This document shows positions 7,892 through 16,321 of a stretch of 64,000 nucleotides of DNA, in pieces (the first letter of the stretch is position 1; each line of letters opens with the position of its first letter). Made by a program: the position numbers and the translations under genes. Source of the stretch: UBA4742 sp963773335 (GTDB taxonomy: Bacteria; Actinomycetota; Acidimicrobiia; Acidimicrobiales; Acidimicrobilacustridaceae); contig CAVZAT010000006.1 in the NCBI GenBank assembly GCA_963773335.1, forward strand, positions 186,001 through 250,000. Reading direction: 5' to 3'. Below the pieces are notes generated by a model. That model had not been told where the DNA came from, did no database searches, and worked only from the letters and a program-made list of their open reading frames with translations.

Positions 7892-7908
7892 GCCTCGGCG
7901 GACGAGGC
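7892..7908 (+). terminator. Hairpin GCCTCG-GCGGA-CGAGGC
   Basis: A 6-bp GC stem with a 5-nt loop, 25 bp after the SDR stop. There is no U-tract, so at best a weak or Rho-assisted terminator. Confidence 0.3.
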
Positions 7909-7994
7909 CGGCCGGGTCGCCGCCATCGACGTCGGGCGTCGTTCAGCGTCTCTCGTGGTGCCTCGCTGACCTGACGCGCCACCCCGGGCCTCTC

Positions 7995-8000
7995 TAGCAT
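7995..8000 (+). promoter_or_regulatory. Putative -10 (TAGCAT), leaderless
   Basis: TAGCAT lies 8 nt before the GTG at 8009. Confidence 0.35.
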
Positions 8001-8008
8001 CTGCGATC

Positions 8009-9277
8009 GTGACCACCGTTCCGCTCGACGACGCCCCCGTCGGGGAGCGCGCGTCGGCCACGAAGGAAGGCACCCGGCTCGCCGATCCGCCGCCGGCCCC
8101 ACCGGCACCCGAGCGGGAAGGGTCGCGGCCGGATCCCGCCCGTTGGCGGCTGCTGGCGCGCTGGAAGGCCGGCGGTCACCAGGTGCTGCCCGGACTGTGG
8201 TACCCGATCAGCCTGTTCGTGGTGTGGCGGTTGGCCGAGTTGGCCGTCAGCCTGCATCTGGGCGGCGACGCCCAGTACACCGCCTTCTACTACGACTCCC
8301 AGCACTACCTGCGCATCATGCACATCGGCTACGTGCACCCGGTGTGGACGATGCCGTCCAACGCCTTCTTCCCCGCGGTGTCATGGCTGGGCTGGCCCTT
8401 GTGGAAGCTGACCCAGTCCGACCTGTTCACCGTGCACACCGTGGCCACGCTCACCTCGCTGGCCGCGTTCATCGCCATCTGGGGCGTGTCCAAGTCCCTG
8501 CGAGGCGAGCGCGTGGCCCGCCGAGCTGTCCTGCTCTTCGCGCTGTTCCCGTCGTCGCTGTTCCTGTGGGCGTTCTACAGCGAGGGGCTGTTCATCGCCC
8601 TGGGCGCAGGCGCCCTGTGGGCCGACCGGCGAGGTCGCCGAGGGGTGGCCACCGTGCTGTTCCTGCTCATCGGCGCCACCCGCAGCGTGGGCATCCTGGT
8701 GCCCGCGGTGATCGTCATGGGCCGCATCATCCGTCAGCGCCGCATCGACAAGTGGTGTTGGGCCTATGCCGCCGCGGGGGCGAGTGGGCTGGTAGCCGTC
8801 CTGGTCATGCTCCAGATCCAGACGGGCAACGCCTTCTCCTTCCTGGGTGTCCAGAAGGACTGGGGACGCTCGCTGAGCATGCCGTGGACGACAGTGATCC
8901 AGGGCTACCAGAACCTGTGGCCCCGGGCGGGCACGATCATGATCCCGGCGTTGGTGGCCCGGAACTTCGATCTGTGGTGCGTGGTCATCGTGGTGCTCGG
9001 GATCGGCTACGCCGCCTTCTCCCGACGGGACCGGTTCCCCATGGAGGTGTGGATGCTGGGTGTGGCCATGATCATCCTGCCCCTGTGCTCGAGCGTGCTG
9101 GCCAGCTTCAACCGCTTCACCTTCGCCGACTGGATCCTCTACCCGGTCTACGCCTCGGCCATCGAGCGGCTGCCCAAGCCCTGGCGGGTGGCAGCCATGA
9201 GCAGCATCGTGATCGCCCTGGCGCTGACCGCATACGCCATGATCGGCCGCTTCAGCCTCGGCCTGTTCGTGGCCTGA
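8009..9277 (+). CDS. PIG-V-like integral membrane glycosyltransferase (putative mannosyltransferase)
   Basis: 422 residues, GTG start. A cytoplasmic Pro-rich N-terminus of about 60 residues is followed by about ten membrane helices. The first loop carries YYDSQHYLRIMHIGY and PSNAFFPAVSW, resembling the D-x-x-x-Y ... G(Y) ... FFP pattern of GT-C enzymes related to eukaryotic PIG-V; FPSSLFLWAFYSEGLF is also typical. Such proteins use polyprenyl-phosphate sugars and act on the outer face of the membrane. The acceptor is unknown. The family call is from motifs only. Confidence 0.6.
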   Translation: MTTVPLDDAPVGERASATKEGTRLADPPPAPPAPEREGSRPDPARWRLLARWKAGGHQVLPGLWYPISLFVVWRLAELAVSLHLGGDAQYTAFYYDSQHYLRIMHIGYVHPVWTMPSNAFFPAVSWLGWPLWKLTQSDLFTVHTVATLTSLAAFIAIWGVSKSLRGERVARRAVLLFALFPSSLFLWAFYSEGLFIALGAGALWADRRGRRGVATVLFLLIGATRSVGILVPAVIVMGRIIRQRRIDKWCWAYAAAGASGLVAVLVMLQIQTGNAFSFLGVQKDWGRSLSMPWTTVIQGYQNLWPRAGTIMIPALVARNFDLWCVVIVVLGIGYAAFSRRDRFPMEVWMLGVAMIILPLCSSVLASFNRFTFADWILYPVYASAIERLPKPWRVAAMSSIVIALALTAYAMIGRFSLGLFVA

Positions 9278-9317
9278 CGGGTTCGGCGCGGGGCGCGGAG
9301 CTTGGCGACCTGAGGGC

Positions 9318-10211
9318 TCAGCAGGTCGGCTCCGCCTTCCGGACCAGGGCGTCGAGTCGGACGTAGGTCTGGTCGAAGGTGCCGTCGGAGCGGGCCAGCT
9401 CGTCGAGTCGGGCCTCCACCTCGGCCCGGAAGGCGGCGTGGTTCTCCGGCGGCATGGTCAGCTCGAACCCCTGGTAGCACTGGCTGCGCAGCCATCCCAC
9501 CAGCGAGTCACGGTCGAACGGGCGCCGCTGGGCCGTGGTGCGCACGAAGTCGCTGCCCGGCTGGTCGACCGGCCGACCCGGGACGGCTGCCGGGTCGGCG
9601 TCGATCTCGAAGCCGGCCTGCTCGAGCAGCTCGAGATAGGTGCCCGCGTCCGGGAAGGACCAGGGCGCGTCGGGCCCGCCGTAGGTCCGGGAGATGGCGG
9701 CCACCCGCGGCGCCAGCCGAACGATGTTGCCTGCCCCGCCCATCTCGAGGCGGAACCAGCCCCCGGGTCGGAGCAGGCGGTGGACCTGGGCCAGGAAGCC
9801 GGGATGATCGGCCATCGGCACCCACTGCATGGCCGCTCGGCTGATCACGCCGTCGAAGGCGTCGTCGTCGGGCATCAGGCGGTCGAGGTGCTGGACCGGG
9901 CCGTCCACGAACGACTGGTTGGGCCCGGCACGGCGTCGGGCCTCAGCCAGCAGCGCCGGCTGCGGATCGAGGCCGACCACGTGCCCGTCGGGGACCCGGT
10001 CGGCCAGGATCCGGGTGAAGTCGCCGGACCCGCAGCCCAGGTCGACCAGGCGGTCGCCCGGCCGGATCGGGGTGAGGGCCAGGAAGGCCGCGTCGTGGCG
10101 GCGGTGGTGGCCGGTGTTGGCCGCGTACGACGCGTCCCACGTCGGCAACCACGGTTCGTCGCATGGGGGACGGCCCACTGCTGTCTCGCTATCTGAGATA
10201 GAATCCTTCAT
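9318..10211 (-). CDS. Class I SAM-dependent methyltransferase
   Basis: 297 residues from the ATG at 10211, chosen because TACACT lies 8 nt upstream and the protein homology starts soon after. Motif I VDLGCGSGDF binds S-adenosylmethionine, followed by the acidic post-I strand (GLDPQPALL), GVISRAAMQW and the LLRPGGWF post-motif. The fold resembles trans-aconitate or small-molecule methyltransferases; the substrate is unknown. An unusual palindrome (CTATCT ... AGATAG) lies within the first codons and may be a regulator site. Confidence 0.82.
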   Translation of the reverse strand: MKDSISDSETAVGRPPCDEPWLPTWDASYAANTGHHRRHDAAFLALTPIRPGDRLVDLGCGSGDFTRILADRVPDGHVVGLDPQPALLAEARRRAGPNQSFVDGPVQHLDRLMPDDDAFDGVISRAAMQWVPMADHPGFLAQVHRLLRPGGWFRLEMGGAGNIVRLAPRVAAISRTYGGPDAPWSFPDAGTYLELLEQAGFEIDADPAAVPGRPVDQPGSDFVRTTAQRRPFDRDSLVGWLRSQCYQGFELTMPPENHAAFRAEVEARLDELARSDGTFDQTYVRLDALVRKAEPTC

Positions 10212-10219
10212 TACGAGAT
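10190..10219. promoter_or_regulatory. Palindrome CTATCTGAGATAG plus half-site over the methyltransferase start
   Basis: Positions 10190-10202 form CTATCT-G-AGATAG. A second half-site CTATCTCGT (minus strand) lies at the initiation codon side, next to the TACACT -10. A repressor here would sit on the start site of a leaderless message. The AT-rich sequence stands out from its GC-rich surroundings. Confidence 0.4.
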
Positions 10220-10225
10220 AGTGTA
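10220..10225 (-). promoter_or_regulatory. Putative -10 (TACACT), leaderless
   Basis: TACACT on the minus strand, 8 nt before the methyltransferase ATG at 10211. Confidence 0.4.
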
Positions 10226-10265
10226 GCGGTCCGTTGCACAACCTGTCAGCCCAGCCCGTCAGCCC

Positions 10266-10286
10266 AGCGACCTCTCTGAGGTCGCT
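10266..10286 (-). terminator. Hairpin AGCGACCTC-TCT-GAGGTCGCT
   Basis: A perfect 9-bp stem with a 3-nt loop, 29 bp after the stop of the minus-strand SDR at 10315 and before the methyltransferase promoter. No U-tract. It could separate the two transcripts. Confidence 0.45.
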
Positions 10287-10314
10287 CAGCTGACAGATTC
10301 GTAGCGGAGCGGGC

Positions 10315-11232
10315 CTACGGCGCGTCGGGGAGGTTCGTCCAGCCCCGGCCGTCGTGGCGGCCGTACCAGCCGCTGGCGGCGGTGGTGCCACCGTCGACCG
10401 GGATGATGTGTCCGGTCACGAAGCGCGACTGGTCGCTGGCCAGGAACCGCACGACCTCGCCGTAGTCATCGGGGCGGCCGAACCGGCCAAGGGGTACCCA
10501 CTGGCGCACCAGGGCCGGATCCCGTCCGGCCAACATGGCCTCGGCCGGGGTCTGGAGGGTGTCGGCCAGGTCCGGGGCGATGGCGTTGACCCGGACGCCG
10601 TCGCGGCCCAGCTCCACCGCCAAGCTGCGGGTGAAGGCGTTGATGGCGGCGTTGAAGGCCGAGTAGACGGCGTTGGCGGGGATGCCCCGGAAGGCTTCGA
10701 CGGTGGAGACGTTGACGATGCTGCCCGAGCCTCGGCTCACCATGGTCGGCGCCATGGCTCGCGTGCAGCGCAGCACATGTTCGAAGTTCACGGCGTACAA
10801 CGCGTCCCACTGCTCGTCGGAGGTCTTGAGGAAGCGGCCGTTGGGTCGGTAGTCACCCACGTTGTTCACCAGCACGTCCAGCCGTCCGCCGGCCACGGCC
10901 AATGCCGCGTCGGTCAGCTGCTCGACGGTGCCGGCCGAGCGGATGTCACCCGCCACCCCGGTGGCCGATCCCCTGCCGTCACCGGCGATCTCCTGAACGA
11001 TGGCGGCCAGCGAGTCGGGATCGATGTCGTTGATCACCACTCGCGCTCCGGCCTGGGCCAGGCACCGGCTGATGCCGGCTCCGATGCCCCCCGCTCCGCC
11101 CGTCACCACCGCCACCCGGTCGGTGAGGTCACCGCCCGCGTCCCCGGTCGCCCGACGCGCCCCGCCGTCTGGTGACGGTCCCGCGGCGGACGGGTTCTCG
11201 GATGACGCGGACGACGGGCGCTGGGACGACAT
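10315..11232 (-). CDS. SDR-family protein lacking the catalytic lysine
   Basis: 305 residues. An N-terminal tail of about 36 residues precedes a normal Rossmann start (TGGAGGIG) and VNNVG. At the active site the usual Tyr-x3-Lys reads Y-S-A-F-N, so the catalytic Lys is replaced by Asn; the Ser (VNVSTVEAF) and Tyr remain. It may bind NAD(P) without being a normal dehydrogenase, or use another proton relay. The tail VDGGTTAASGWYGRHDGRGW is also unusual. A TAATCT hexamer 6 nt before the ATG indicates leaderless transcription. Confidence 0.82.
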   Translation of the reverse strand: MSSQRPSSASSENPSAAGPSPDGGARRATGDAGGDLTDRVAVVTGGAGGIGAGISRCLAQAGARVVINDIDPDSLAAIVQEIAGDGRGSATGVAGDIRSAGTVEQLTDAALAVAGGRLDVLVNNVGDYRPNGRFLKTSDEQWDALYAVNFEHVLRCTRAMAPTMVSRGSGSIVNVSTVEAFRGIPANAVYSAFNAAINAFTRSLAVELGRDGVRVNAIAPDLADTLQTPAEAMLAGRDPALVRQWVPLGRFGRPDDYGEVVRFLASDQSRFVTGHIIPVDGGTTAASGWYGRHDGRGWTNLPDAP

Positions 11233-11238
11233 CGGCCG

Positions 11239-11244
11239 AGATTA
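11239..11244 (-). promoter_or_regulatory. Putative -10 (TAATCT), leaderless
   Basis: TAATCT on the minus strand, 6 nt before the ATG at 11232. Confidence 0.4.
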
Positions 11245-11454
11245 GCGACCGACCTCAGGTAGGTCGCAGGGCGGCCACCAGGTCCCAGGCGGCCGCGCTC
11301 GGCGCGATGGCCGCGACGATGCCGCCGCCTTGGTCGATCTCCTGAAACGCGAGCAGGGTCGACCAGGGTCCGGAAGGGGAGGCCGCCCGGCCGAGCCGTT
11401 GGTTCGATGAGACCCGGATGGAAGCGTCCGCAGGGAGGCTTGCCGACCGGAGGG

Positions 11455-12265
11455 CTAGAACAGCTGATCGGTGTAGGTGTCGGTGCCCATGATGGTGGGG
11501 ATGAAGGGCGCGGCGTAGGAAACGGTGGCCTGATCGCGCGCCGAGATGGTGGCGGCCACCCCCCCGAACGCGTGCCCAGCAGTCGCGGGGGTCGGTGTCG
11601 GTGAAGCACATCAGGGCCATCCGGTTCTCCTCGCCCGGGTTGGGTGGCTGGAACACCGGCGCCTCCTTGGGCAGCGGGATCGGGGACAGGCCCACCGTGA
11701 GGGCCCAGGGCGTATCGGCCATGGCCGCGGGGATGACCTCGTCACGCAGCCAGGCCGACGACGTGCGAGGATCGACGTCGGGGTTGCGGTCGACCATGAG
11801 CACCACCAGCCCGCCCCAGGGATGGTCGAGGGCCAGCGGTGCGGGCACGCCCTCGGCGTCGCGGGAGACGTCCCACCGGTTGGCGTAGATGAGGGTGTGG
11901 ATGTGGTCGCGCCCCTCGAACATGCGACCGTTCTCGTGCAGCCACTTCACCTGGGCGCTGCCCCAGGCCACAGCCTCGGGCTCCATGCCCTTGAGCACCC
12001 AGTAGGTGGCCAGGTAGCTGCCGGCGGAGACGTCGGGGAGGAACTGCGTGTCGCGGGGGAAGCGCAGGTCCTTGAGCGGCTTGGTGGCCACCCACCGCTT
12101 GCCGGCGAACCAGCCGGCGCCCATCAGGCAACCGGCGTAGAAGTGGTCGCGCTCGTACCACCGGTTGTACTCGACCTCCTGGCCGCGATGGGGCTCGACC
12201 AAGGTCAGCAGCGTGCTGCCGATGCGGATCCCACCCTCGTTGCCGGCTTCCTGAACCTGCGCCAT
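11455..12265 (-). CDS. Unknown protein, frameshifted near 11564-11577
   Basis: About 269 residues if one extra base is removed. The first frame runs from ATG 12265 through ...MALMCFTDTDPRDCW; the true C-terminus (VAATISARDQATVSYAA ... TDQLF) continues one frame over and stops at TAG 11455-11457. The break lies at a GGG or G7 run, so a homopolymer miscount is likely. NRWYERDHFYAG near the N-terminus resembles the small dimeric alpha+beta barrel proteins that carry an N-R-W-Y-x-x-x-H segment, but I do not recognise the family. It is divergent from the amidohydrolase, with a KstR-like operator between them. A GGGGGAG site precedes the ATG. Confidence 0.6.
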
Positions 12266-12300
12266 CTGACTCCCCCTGCTCGCTAGATCATCCGCATGGC

Positions 12301-12350
12301 CAAATTGGGAACCCCTGTGTTCCGTTACCGCACATTTCGATGCCCAGTTT
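12301..12350 (-). repeat. Possible diverged third copy of the 48-bp dispersed repeat
   Basis: On the minus strand this stretch aligns without gaps to the two near-identical repeats at 29875-29922 and 30594-30641. CAAATTGGG at one end and GCCCAGTTT at the other are kept, while the middle matches at only about half of the positions. It lies between divergent genes. Confidence 0.35.
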
Positions 12351-12377
12351 CCAGAACGGTCGCAGCCTAGTCGTGAC

Positions 12378-12391
12378 TAGAACCGGTTCCA
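12378..12391. promoter_or_regulatory. KstR-like operator TAGAACCGGTTCCA
   Basis: Matches TNNAACNNGTTNNA at all fixed positions, with palindromic core GAACCGGTTC. It lies between the divergent unknown gene (12265) and the amidohydrolase operon (12435), so it could control both. Confidence 0.65.
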
Positions 12392-12421
12392 TTTCGGGCT
12401 GACAGGTCGTCAGATGGCCGC

Positions 12422-12427
12422 TAGCAT
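12422..12427 (+). promoter_or_regulatory. Putative -10 (TAGCAT), leaderless, for the amidohydrolase
   Basis: TAGCAT lies 7 nt before the ATG at 12435 and supports that start over the in-frame ATG at 12414. Confidence 0.4.
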
Positions 12428-12434
12428 CACGGTC

Positions 12435-13634
12435 ATGGGGGACTTCCCGAAGATCATCTCCGTCGATGACCACGTCATCGAACCAGCCCACGTGTGGCAG
12501 GACCGACTGCCCGCCAGGTACAAGGACTCCGGCCCGCGGGTGGAGCGTGCGCCCATGGGCGAGATGACCTTCGTCGGCGGCAAGTTCTCCTACGTCCCCG
12601 GCGGCGACGGGCCCATGTGCGACTGGTGGCACTACGAGGACAAGGCGATCCCTCAGACTCGCCTGTCCGCCGCGGTCGGCTTCGACCGCGACGACGTGAA
12701 GATCACGGCCATCACCTACGAGGAGATGCGCAAGGGCTGTTGGGACCCCAAGGCCCGCCTGGAGGACATGGACGTCAACTGGACCGAGGCCCAGATGTGC
12801 TTCCCCAGCTTCCCCCGCTTCTGCGGCCAGACCTTCCTCGAAGCCGACGACATGGACCTGGCCCTCCTGTGCGTGAAGGCCTACAACGACTGGATGGTCG
12901 ACGAGTGGTGCGGCGACTCCGACGGTCGACTCATCCCTCTCATCATCATCCCGCTGTGGGACCCGCAGCTGGCCGCCGAGGAGGTGCGCCGCAACGCGGC
13001 CCGTGGGGTGCACGCCACCTGCTTCTCCGAGATCCCTCCCTACCTGGGCTTGCCCTCGATCCACTCCGGGGAGTGGGACCCGTTCTTCGCGGCCTGCGCC
13101 GAGACGAACGTGGTCGTCAACATGCACATCGGCTCGTCGTCCAAGATGCCGTCGACCTCGACCGACGCACCGCCGGCGGTGGGCTCGACCCTGACCTTCG
13201 GCAACGCCATGTCCTCGATGGTCGACTTCTTGATGTCGGGGGTGCTGGTGCGCTACCCCGAGCTGACCCTGGCCTACAGCGAGGGCCAGATCGGCTGGAT
13301 CCCCTACATCCTCGAGCGGGCCGACAAGGTGTGGGAGGACAACCGGGGCTGGAACGGCGTCTACGGCAAGATCCCCGAGCCCCCCTCGACCTACTACTAC
13401 CGCCAGATCTACGGCTGCTTCTTCGACGATGTGCACGGCCTCACGCCCGATGCCCTCGAGAAGTGCGGGGTGGACAACATCACCTTCGAGACCGACTACC
13501 CCCACAGCGACAGCACCTGGCCCCACAGCCGGGAGGTGGGCCAGAAGCTGATGGGTCACCTCGATGACGAGGTCGTCACCAAGTTGGTCCGGGGCAACGC
13601 CATCCGCATGCTGAGCCTCCCGTTCGAGCCGTGA
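12435..13634 (+). CDS. Amidohydrolase-family protein (ACMSD-like)
   Basis: 399 residues. The start SVDDHVIEP carries the D-x-H variant of the metal motif of the amidohydrolase_2 family; NMHIGSSS supplies a central His and TFETDYPHSDSTWP a late Asp/His group. The family forms a TIM barrel with one metal and catalyses hydrolysis or non-oxidative decarboxylation, often in aromatic or steroid ring catabolism. Its stop overlaps the next start by 4 bp (GTGA), so it heads an operon with an aldehyde dehydrogenase, an alcohol dehydrogenase and a cyclase. The KstR-like site at 12378 is upstream. Confidence 0.85.
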   Translation: MGDFPKIISVDDHVIEPAHVWQDRLPARYKDSGPRVERAPMGEMTFVGGKFSYVPGGDGPMCDWWHYEDKAIPQTRLSAAVGFDRDDVKITAITYEEMRKGCWDPKARLEDMDVNWTEAQMCFPSFPRFCGQTFLEADDMDLALLCVKAYNDWMVDEWCGDSDGRLIPLIIIPLWDPQLAAEEVRRNAARGVHATCFSEIPPYLGLPSIHSGEWDPFFAACAETNVVVNMHIGSSSKMPSTSTDAPPAVGSTLTFGNAMSSMVDFLMSGVLVRYPELTLAYSEGQIGWIPYILERADKVWEDNRGWNGVYGKIPEPPSTYYYRQIYGCFFDDVHGLTPDALEKCGVDNITFETDYPHSDSTWPHSREVGQKLMGHLDDEVVTKLVRGNAIRMLSLPFEP

Positions 13635-15135
13635 CCACCACAGCGGACGCCGCGGCCACCGTCGGCCCCGATCCCGACGCCAGCTACCAGCTGCTCATCG
13701 GGGGCGAGCGCGTCGACGCGGGCAACGGCACCTACGAGATCGTCAACCCGGCCACCGAGACGGTGGTGGGACACGCGCCCAACGCCAGCGCGGCCGACGC
13801 CCAGGCTGCGGCCCAGGCCGCAGCCGACGCTTTCCCGGCGTGGTCACGTACCGCCCCCGAGGAACGCGCCGCCATCCTCGAGCGGGCGGCCGACCTGCTC
13901 GACGAGCGCTACGCCGATCTCGTCCCGTTGGTGCAGGCCGAGACGGGCGCCACGCTGCGGGTGACCAAGCAGATGCAGGTGCCCCAGGCCGCCACCCGCT
14001 TCCGCCGCTACGCCCGGGGCATCGACCAGGAGCTGGAGATCCCGCTCCCACCCTCCACGATGCCCAGCACCGCGCTGGGGGCGGGTGGGATCATGGGCGC
14101 GGTGGCCCGCCGAGCGCCGGTCGGGGTGGTGGCCGCCATCACCTCCTACAACTTCCCGCTGACCAACACCGCGGGCAAGGTCGGCCCGGCCCTGGCCATG
14201 GGCAACACCATGGTGGTCAAGCCCGCACCGCAGGATCCGCTGGCCATCGTGGCGCTGGGCGAGGTGTTCGCCGAGGCCGGCCTGCCTGCGGGCGTCCTGA
14301 ACGTGCTGGTGGGTGAGGGATCCGAGGCGGCCGAGGCCCTGGTGGCCTCTCCCCAGGTCGACATGGTCAGCTTCACGGGCTCCACCGCCATCGGACAGCG
14401 CATCGGCGAGGTGGCCGGGCGAGGCATGAAGCGCCTGCTGCTCGAGCTCGGCGGCAAGGGTGCCGGCATCGTGTTCGACGACGCCGACCTCAAGACGGCC
14501 ATCGGTGCCATCGCCAGCGCCTGGGCCTTCCACTCGGGCCAGATCTGCACCGCGCCCACCCGCGTGCTGGCCCAGCGTGGCATCTACGACCAACTGGTCA
14601 GTGGCCTGGCCGCGGCGGCCGGTCGGCTCAAGGTGGGGGATCCGCTCGAGGCCGACACCGTGCTCGGTCCGGTCATCACCGAGGTGCATCGCGAGCCGGG
14701 TCGAGGGCTACATCGCCTCGGGCCGTCGAGCAGGGAGCCACGGTGGTGGCGGGCGGCGAGCGTCCCGCCGAGCTGGACCGGGGTTGGTACGTCCCGCCCA
14801 CCCTGCTGGCCGATTGCCGGATCGACATGAAGGTGGCCCAGGAGGAGATCTTCGGTCCGGTGGTCGTGGTCATCCCCTTCGAGGACGAGGACGAGGCGGT
14901 GGCCCTGGCCAACGCCACCGACTTCGGGCTCTACGACTACGTCTTCTCGGGGGACACGCGCCGCGGCCTGCGGGTGGCTCAGCGGCTGCGCACCGGCAAC
15001 GTGGGGATCAACACCGTGCAGCGCAACCACGAGACGCCCTTCGGCGGCTTCAAGATGAGCGGGGTGGGCCGCGACGGCGGGCGATTCGGCTTCCACGCCT
15101 ACAGCGAGCTGCAGTCGATTGTCTGGCCGGGCTGA
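13631..15135 (+). CDS. NAD(P)-dependent aldehyde dehydrogenase, two frameshifts near 14695 and 14725
   Basis: About 500 residues after removing two single-base insertions. The first frame holds the Rossmann part, the catalytic Glu (LLELGGKGAG) and catalytic Cys (HSGQICTAPTR). A short middle frame gives RVEGYIASGR, and the third frame carries GATVVAGGERP, QEEIFGPVVV and FGGFKMSGVGR to the end. Every part is well conserved, so this is probably one active gene with sequence errors rather than a pseudogene. It oxidises an aldehyde to an acid in the cytosol. GTG start overlapping the amidohydrolase stop. Confidence 0.82.
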
Positions 15136-15196
15136 CGCCCGGGTGGGTCTGGCCGGGCGGAGGCCCGCACCCGGTCTGGTCGGGCTGACGCCCGGG
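15121..15196 (+). repeat. Direct repeat of the gene 3' end, with hairpin between
   Basis: A 23-bp segment at 15121-15143, carrying the last codons and stop of the aldehyde dehydrogenase, recurs at 15174-15196 with one mismatch. Between them CCGGGTG ... CGGGC-GGAG-GCCCG ... CACCCGG (15139-15174) can form a two-part hairpin. GTGGGTCTGG and GGAGGC in the spacer also occur in the 64-bp repeat at 3773. Confidence 0.7.
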
Positions 15197-15252
15197 CCCA
15201 TCACCTGACCCACAAGGAGACAGCCGGCACGGACCGGCCGAGGAGCGTATCC

Positions 15253-16320
15253 ATGAGAGGGATCGTGTTCGATGAGGGCGGCCTGCGCGTCGCCGACGAC
15301 CTGACGGTTCGCGACCTGCGACCAGACGAGGTTCGGGTCGACCTGCAGGCGGCCGGGGTGTGCCACAGCGACGTCTCGGTGATCGACGGGACCATCCCGT
15401 TTCCCACGCCCGTGGTGCTCGGCCACGAGGCCACCGGGATCATCGCCGAGGTGGGCTCGGACGTCTCGGGTCTGGCCGTGGGCGACCACGTGGTGATCTC
15501 CACCCTGTCCAACTGCGGGCAGTGCGACGCATGCGACAGCGGCCGCCCCACCCATTGCCGCCAGTCGATCGGCAAGATGTCGGCGCCGTTCCGCCAGGGT
15601 GATCGCAAGGTCCTGCAGTTCGCCAACATCGGGGCCTTCTCCGAGCAGACCGTGGTCAAGGCGCGCCAAGCCGTGGCGATCAACAAGGATGTGCCCTTCG
15701 AGGTGGCGTCGTTGCTGGGCTGCGGCGTCATCACCGGGGTGGGCGCCGTGTTCAACCGGGCCAAGGTGACCCACGGCCAGAGCGTGCTCGTGGTGGGCGT
15801 GGGCGGCATCGGGCTCAACGTGATCCAGGGCGCCCGCCTGGCCGACGCGCTGCCCATCATCGCAGTGGACACCAACCCGCGGAAGGAAGAGCTGGCCCGC
15901 CAGTTCGGGGCGACCCACTTCATCAACGCGGCCGAGGTGGACACGGTGGAAGCGGTCAAGGAGATCTGCCCCAACGGCGTGGACGTGTCCTTCGAGTGCG
16001 TGGGGCATCCGGCGCTGATCCGCAACGCCGTCGACGCCCTCGACTGGGGCGGGACGGCCGTGATCCTGGGCGTGCCCAAGTTCGGCACCGAGGCCAGCTT
16101 CCTGGTCAGCGCCATGTACAACGACAAGACGATCATGGGTTGTCGCTACGGCGCCGGGCGTCCCCACGCCGACATCCCGCTGTTCGTCGACCTGTACCTG
16201 GCCGGCCGGCTCAAGCTCGACGAGCTGGTGACCAAGACCTACGACCTGGCCGACATCCAGACCACCATCGATGACATGGCTCACGGCGACCTGGCCCGCG
16301 GCGTCCTGCGGATCGCCTGA
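15253..16320 (+). CDS. Zinc-dependent alcohol dehydrogenase (MDR family)
   Basis: 355 residues. GVCHSDVS gives the catalytic-zinc Cys and GHEATGII the zinc His/Glu. Four Cys in NCGQCDACDSGRPTHC form the structural zinc site. VGVGGIGLNVIQGARL is the NAD-binding Rossmann turn, and Asp after IIAV suggests NAD rather than NADP. It oxidises an alcohol to an aldehyde, which the neighbouring aldehyde dehydrogenase could take further. It sits between that gene and the cyclase, which begins 1 bp after its stop. Confidence 0.92.
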   Translation: MRGIVFDEGGLRVADDLTVRDLRPDEVRVDLQAAGVCHSDVSVIDGTIPFPTPVVLGHEATGIIAEVGSDVSGLAVGDHVVISTLSNCGQCDACDSGRPTHCRQSIGKMSAPFRQGDRKVLQFANIGAFSEQTVVKARQAVAINKDVPFEVASLLGCGVITGVGAVFNRAKVTHGQSVLVVGVGGIGLNVIQGARLADALPIIAVDTNPRKEELARQFGATHFINAAEVDTVEAVKEICPNGVDVSFECVGHPALIRNAVDALDWGGTAVILGVPKFGTEASFLVSAMYNDKTIMGCRYGAGRPHADIPLFVDLYLAGRLKLDELVTKTYDLADIQTTIDDMAHGDLARGVLRIA

Positions 16321-16321
16321 C

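Noticed and set aside
12414..12434. Earlier ATG (12414) for the amidohydrolase
   Set aside because: It lies upstream of a well-placed TAGCAT hexamer and adds residues outside the family start; 12435 fits the leaderless pattern better.
13631..15135. Programmed frameshifting in the aldehyde dehydrogenase
   Set aside because: Two separate single-base insertions without slippery heptamers, and similar breaks in many unrelated genes, point to sequence error.
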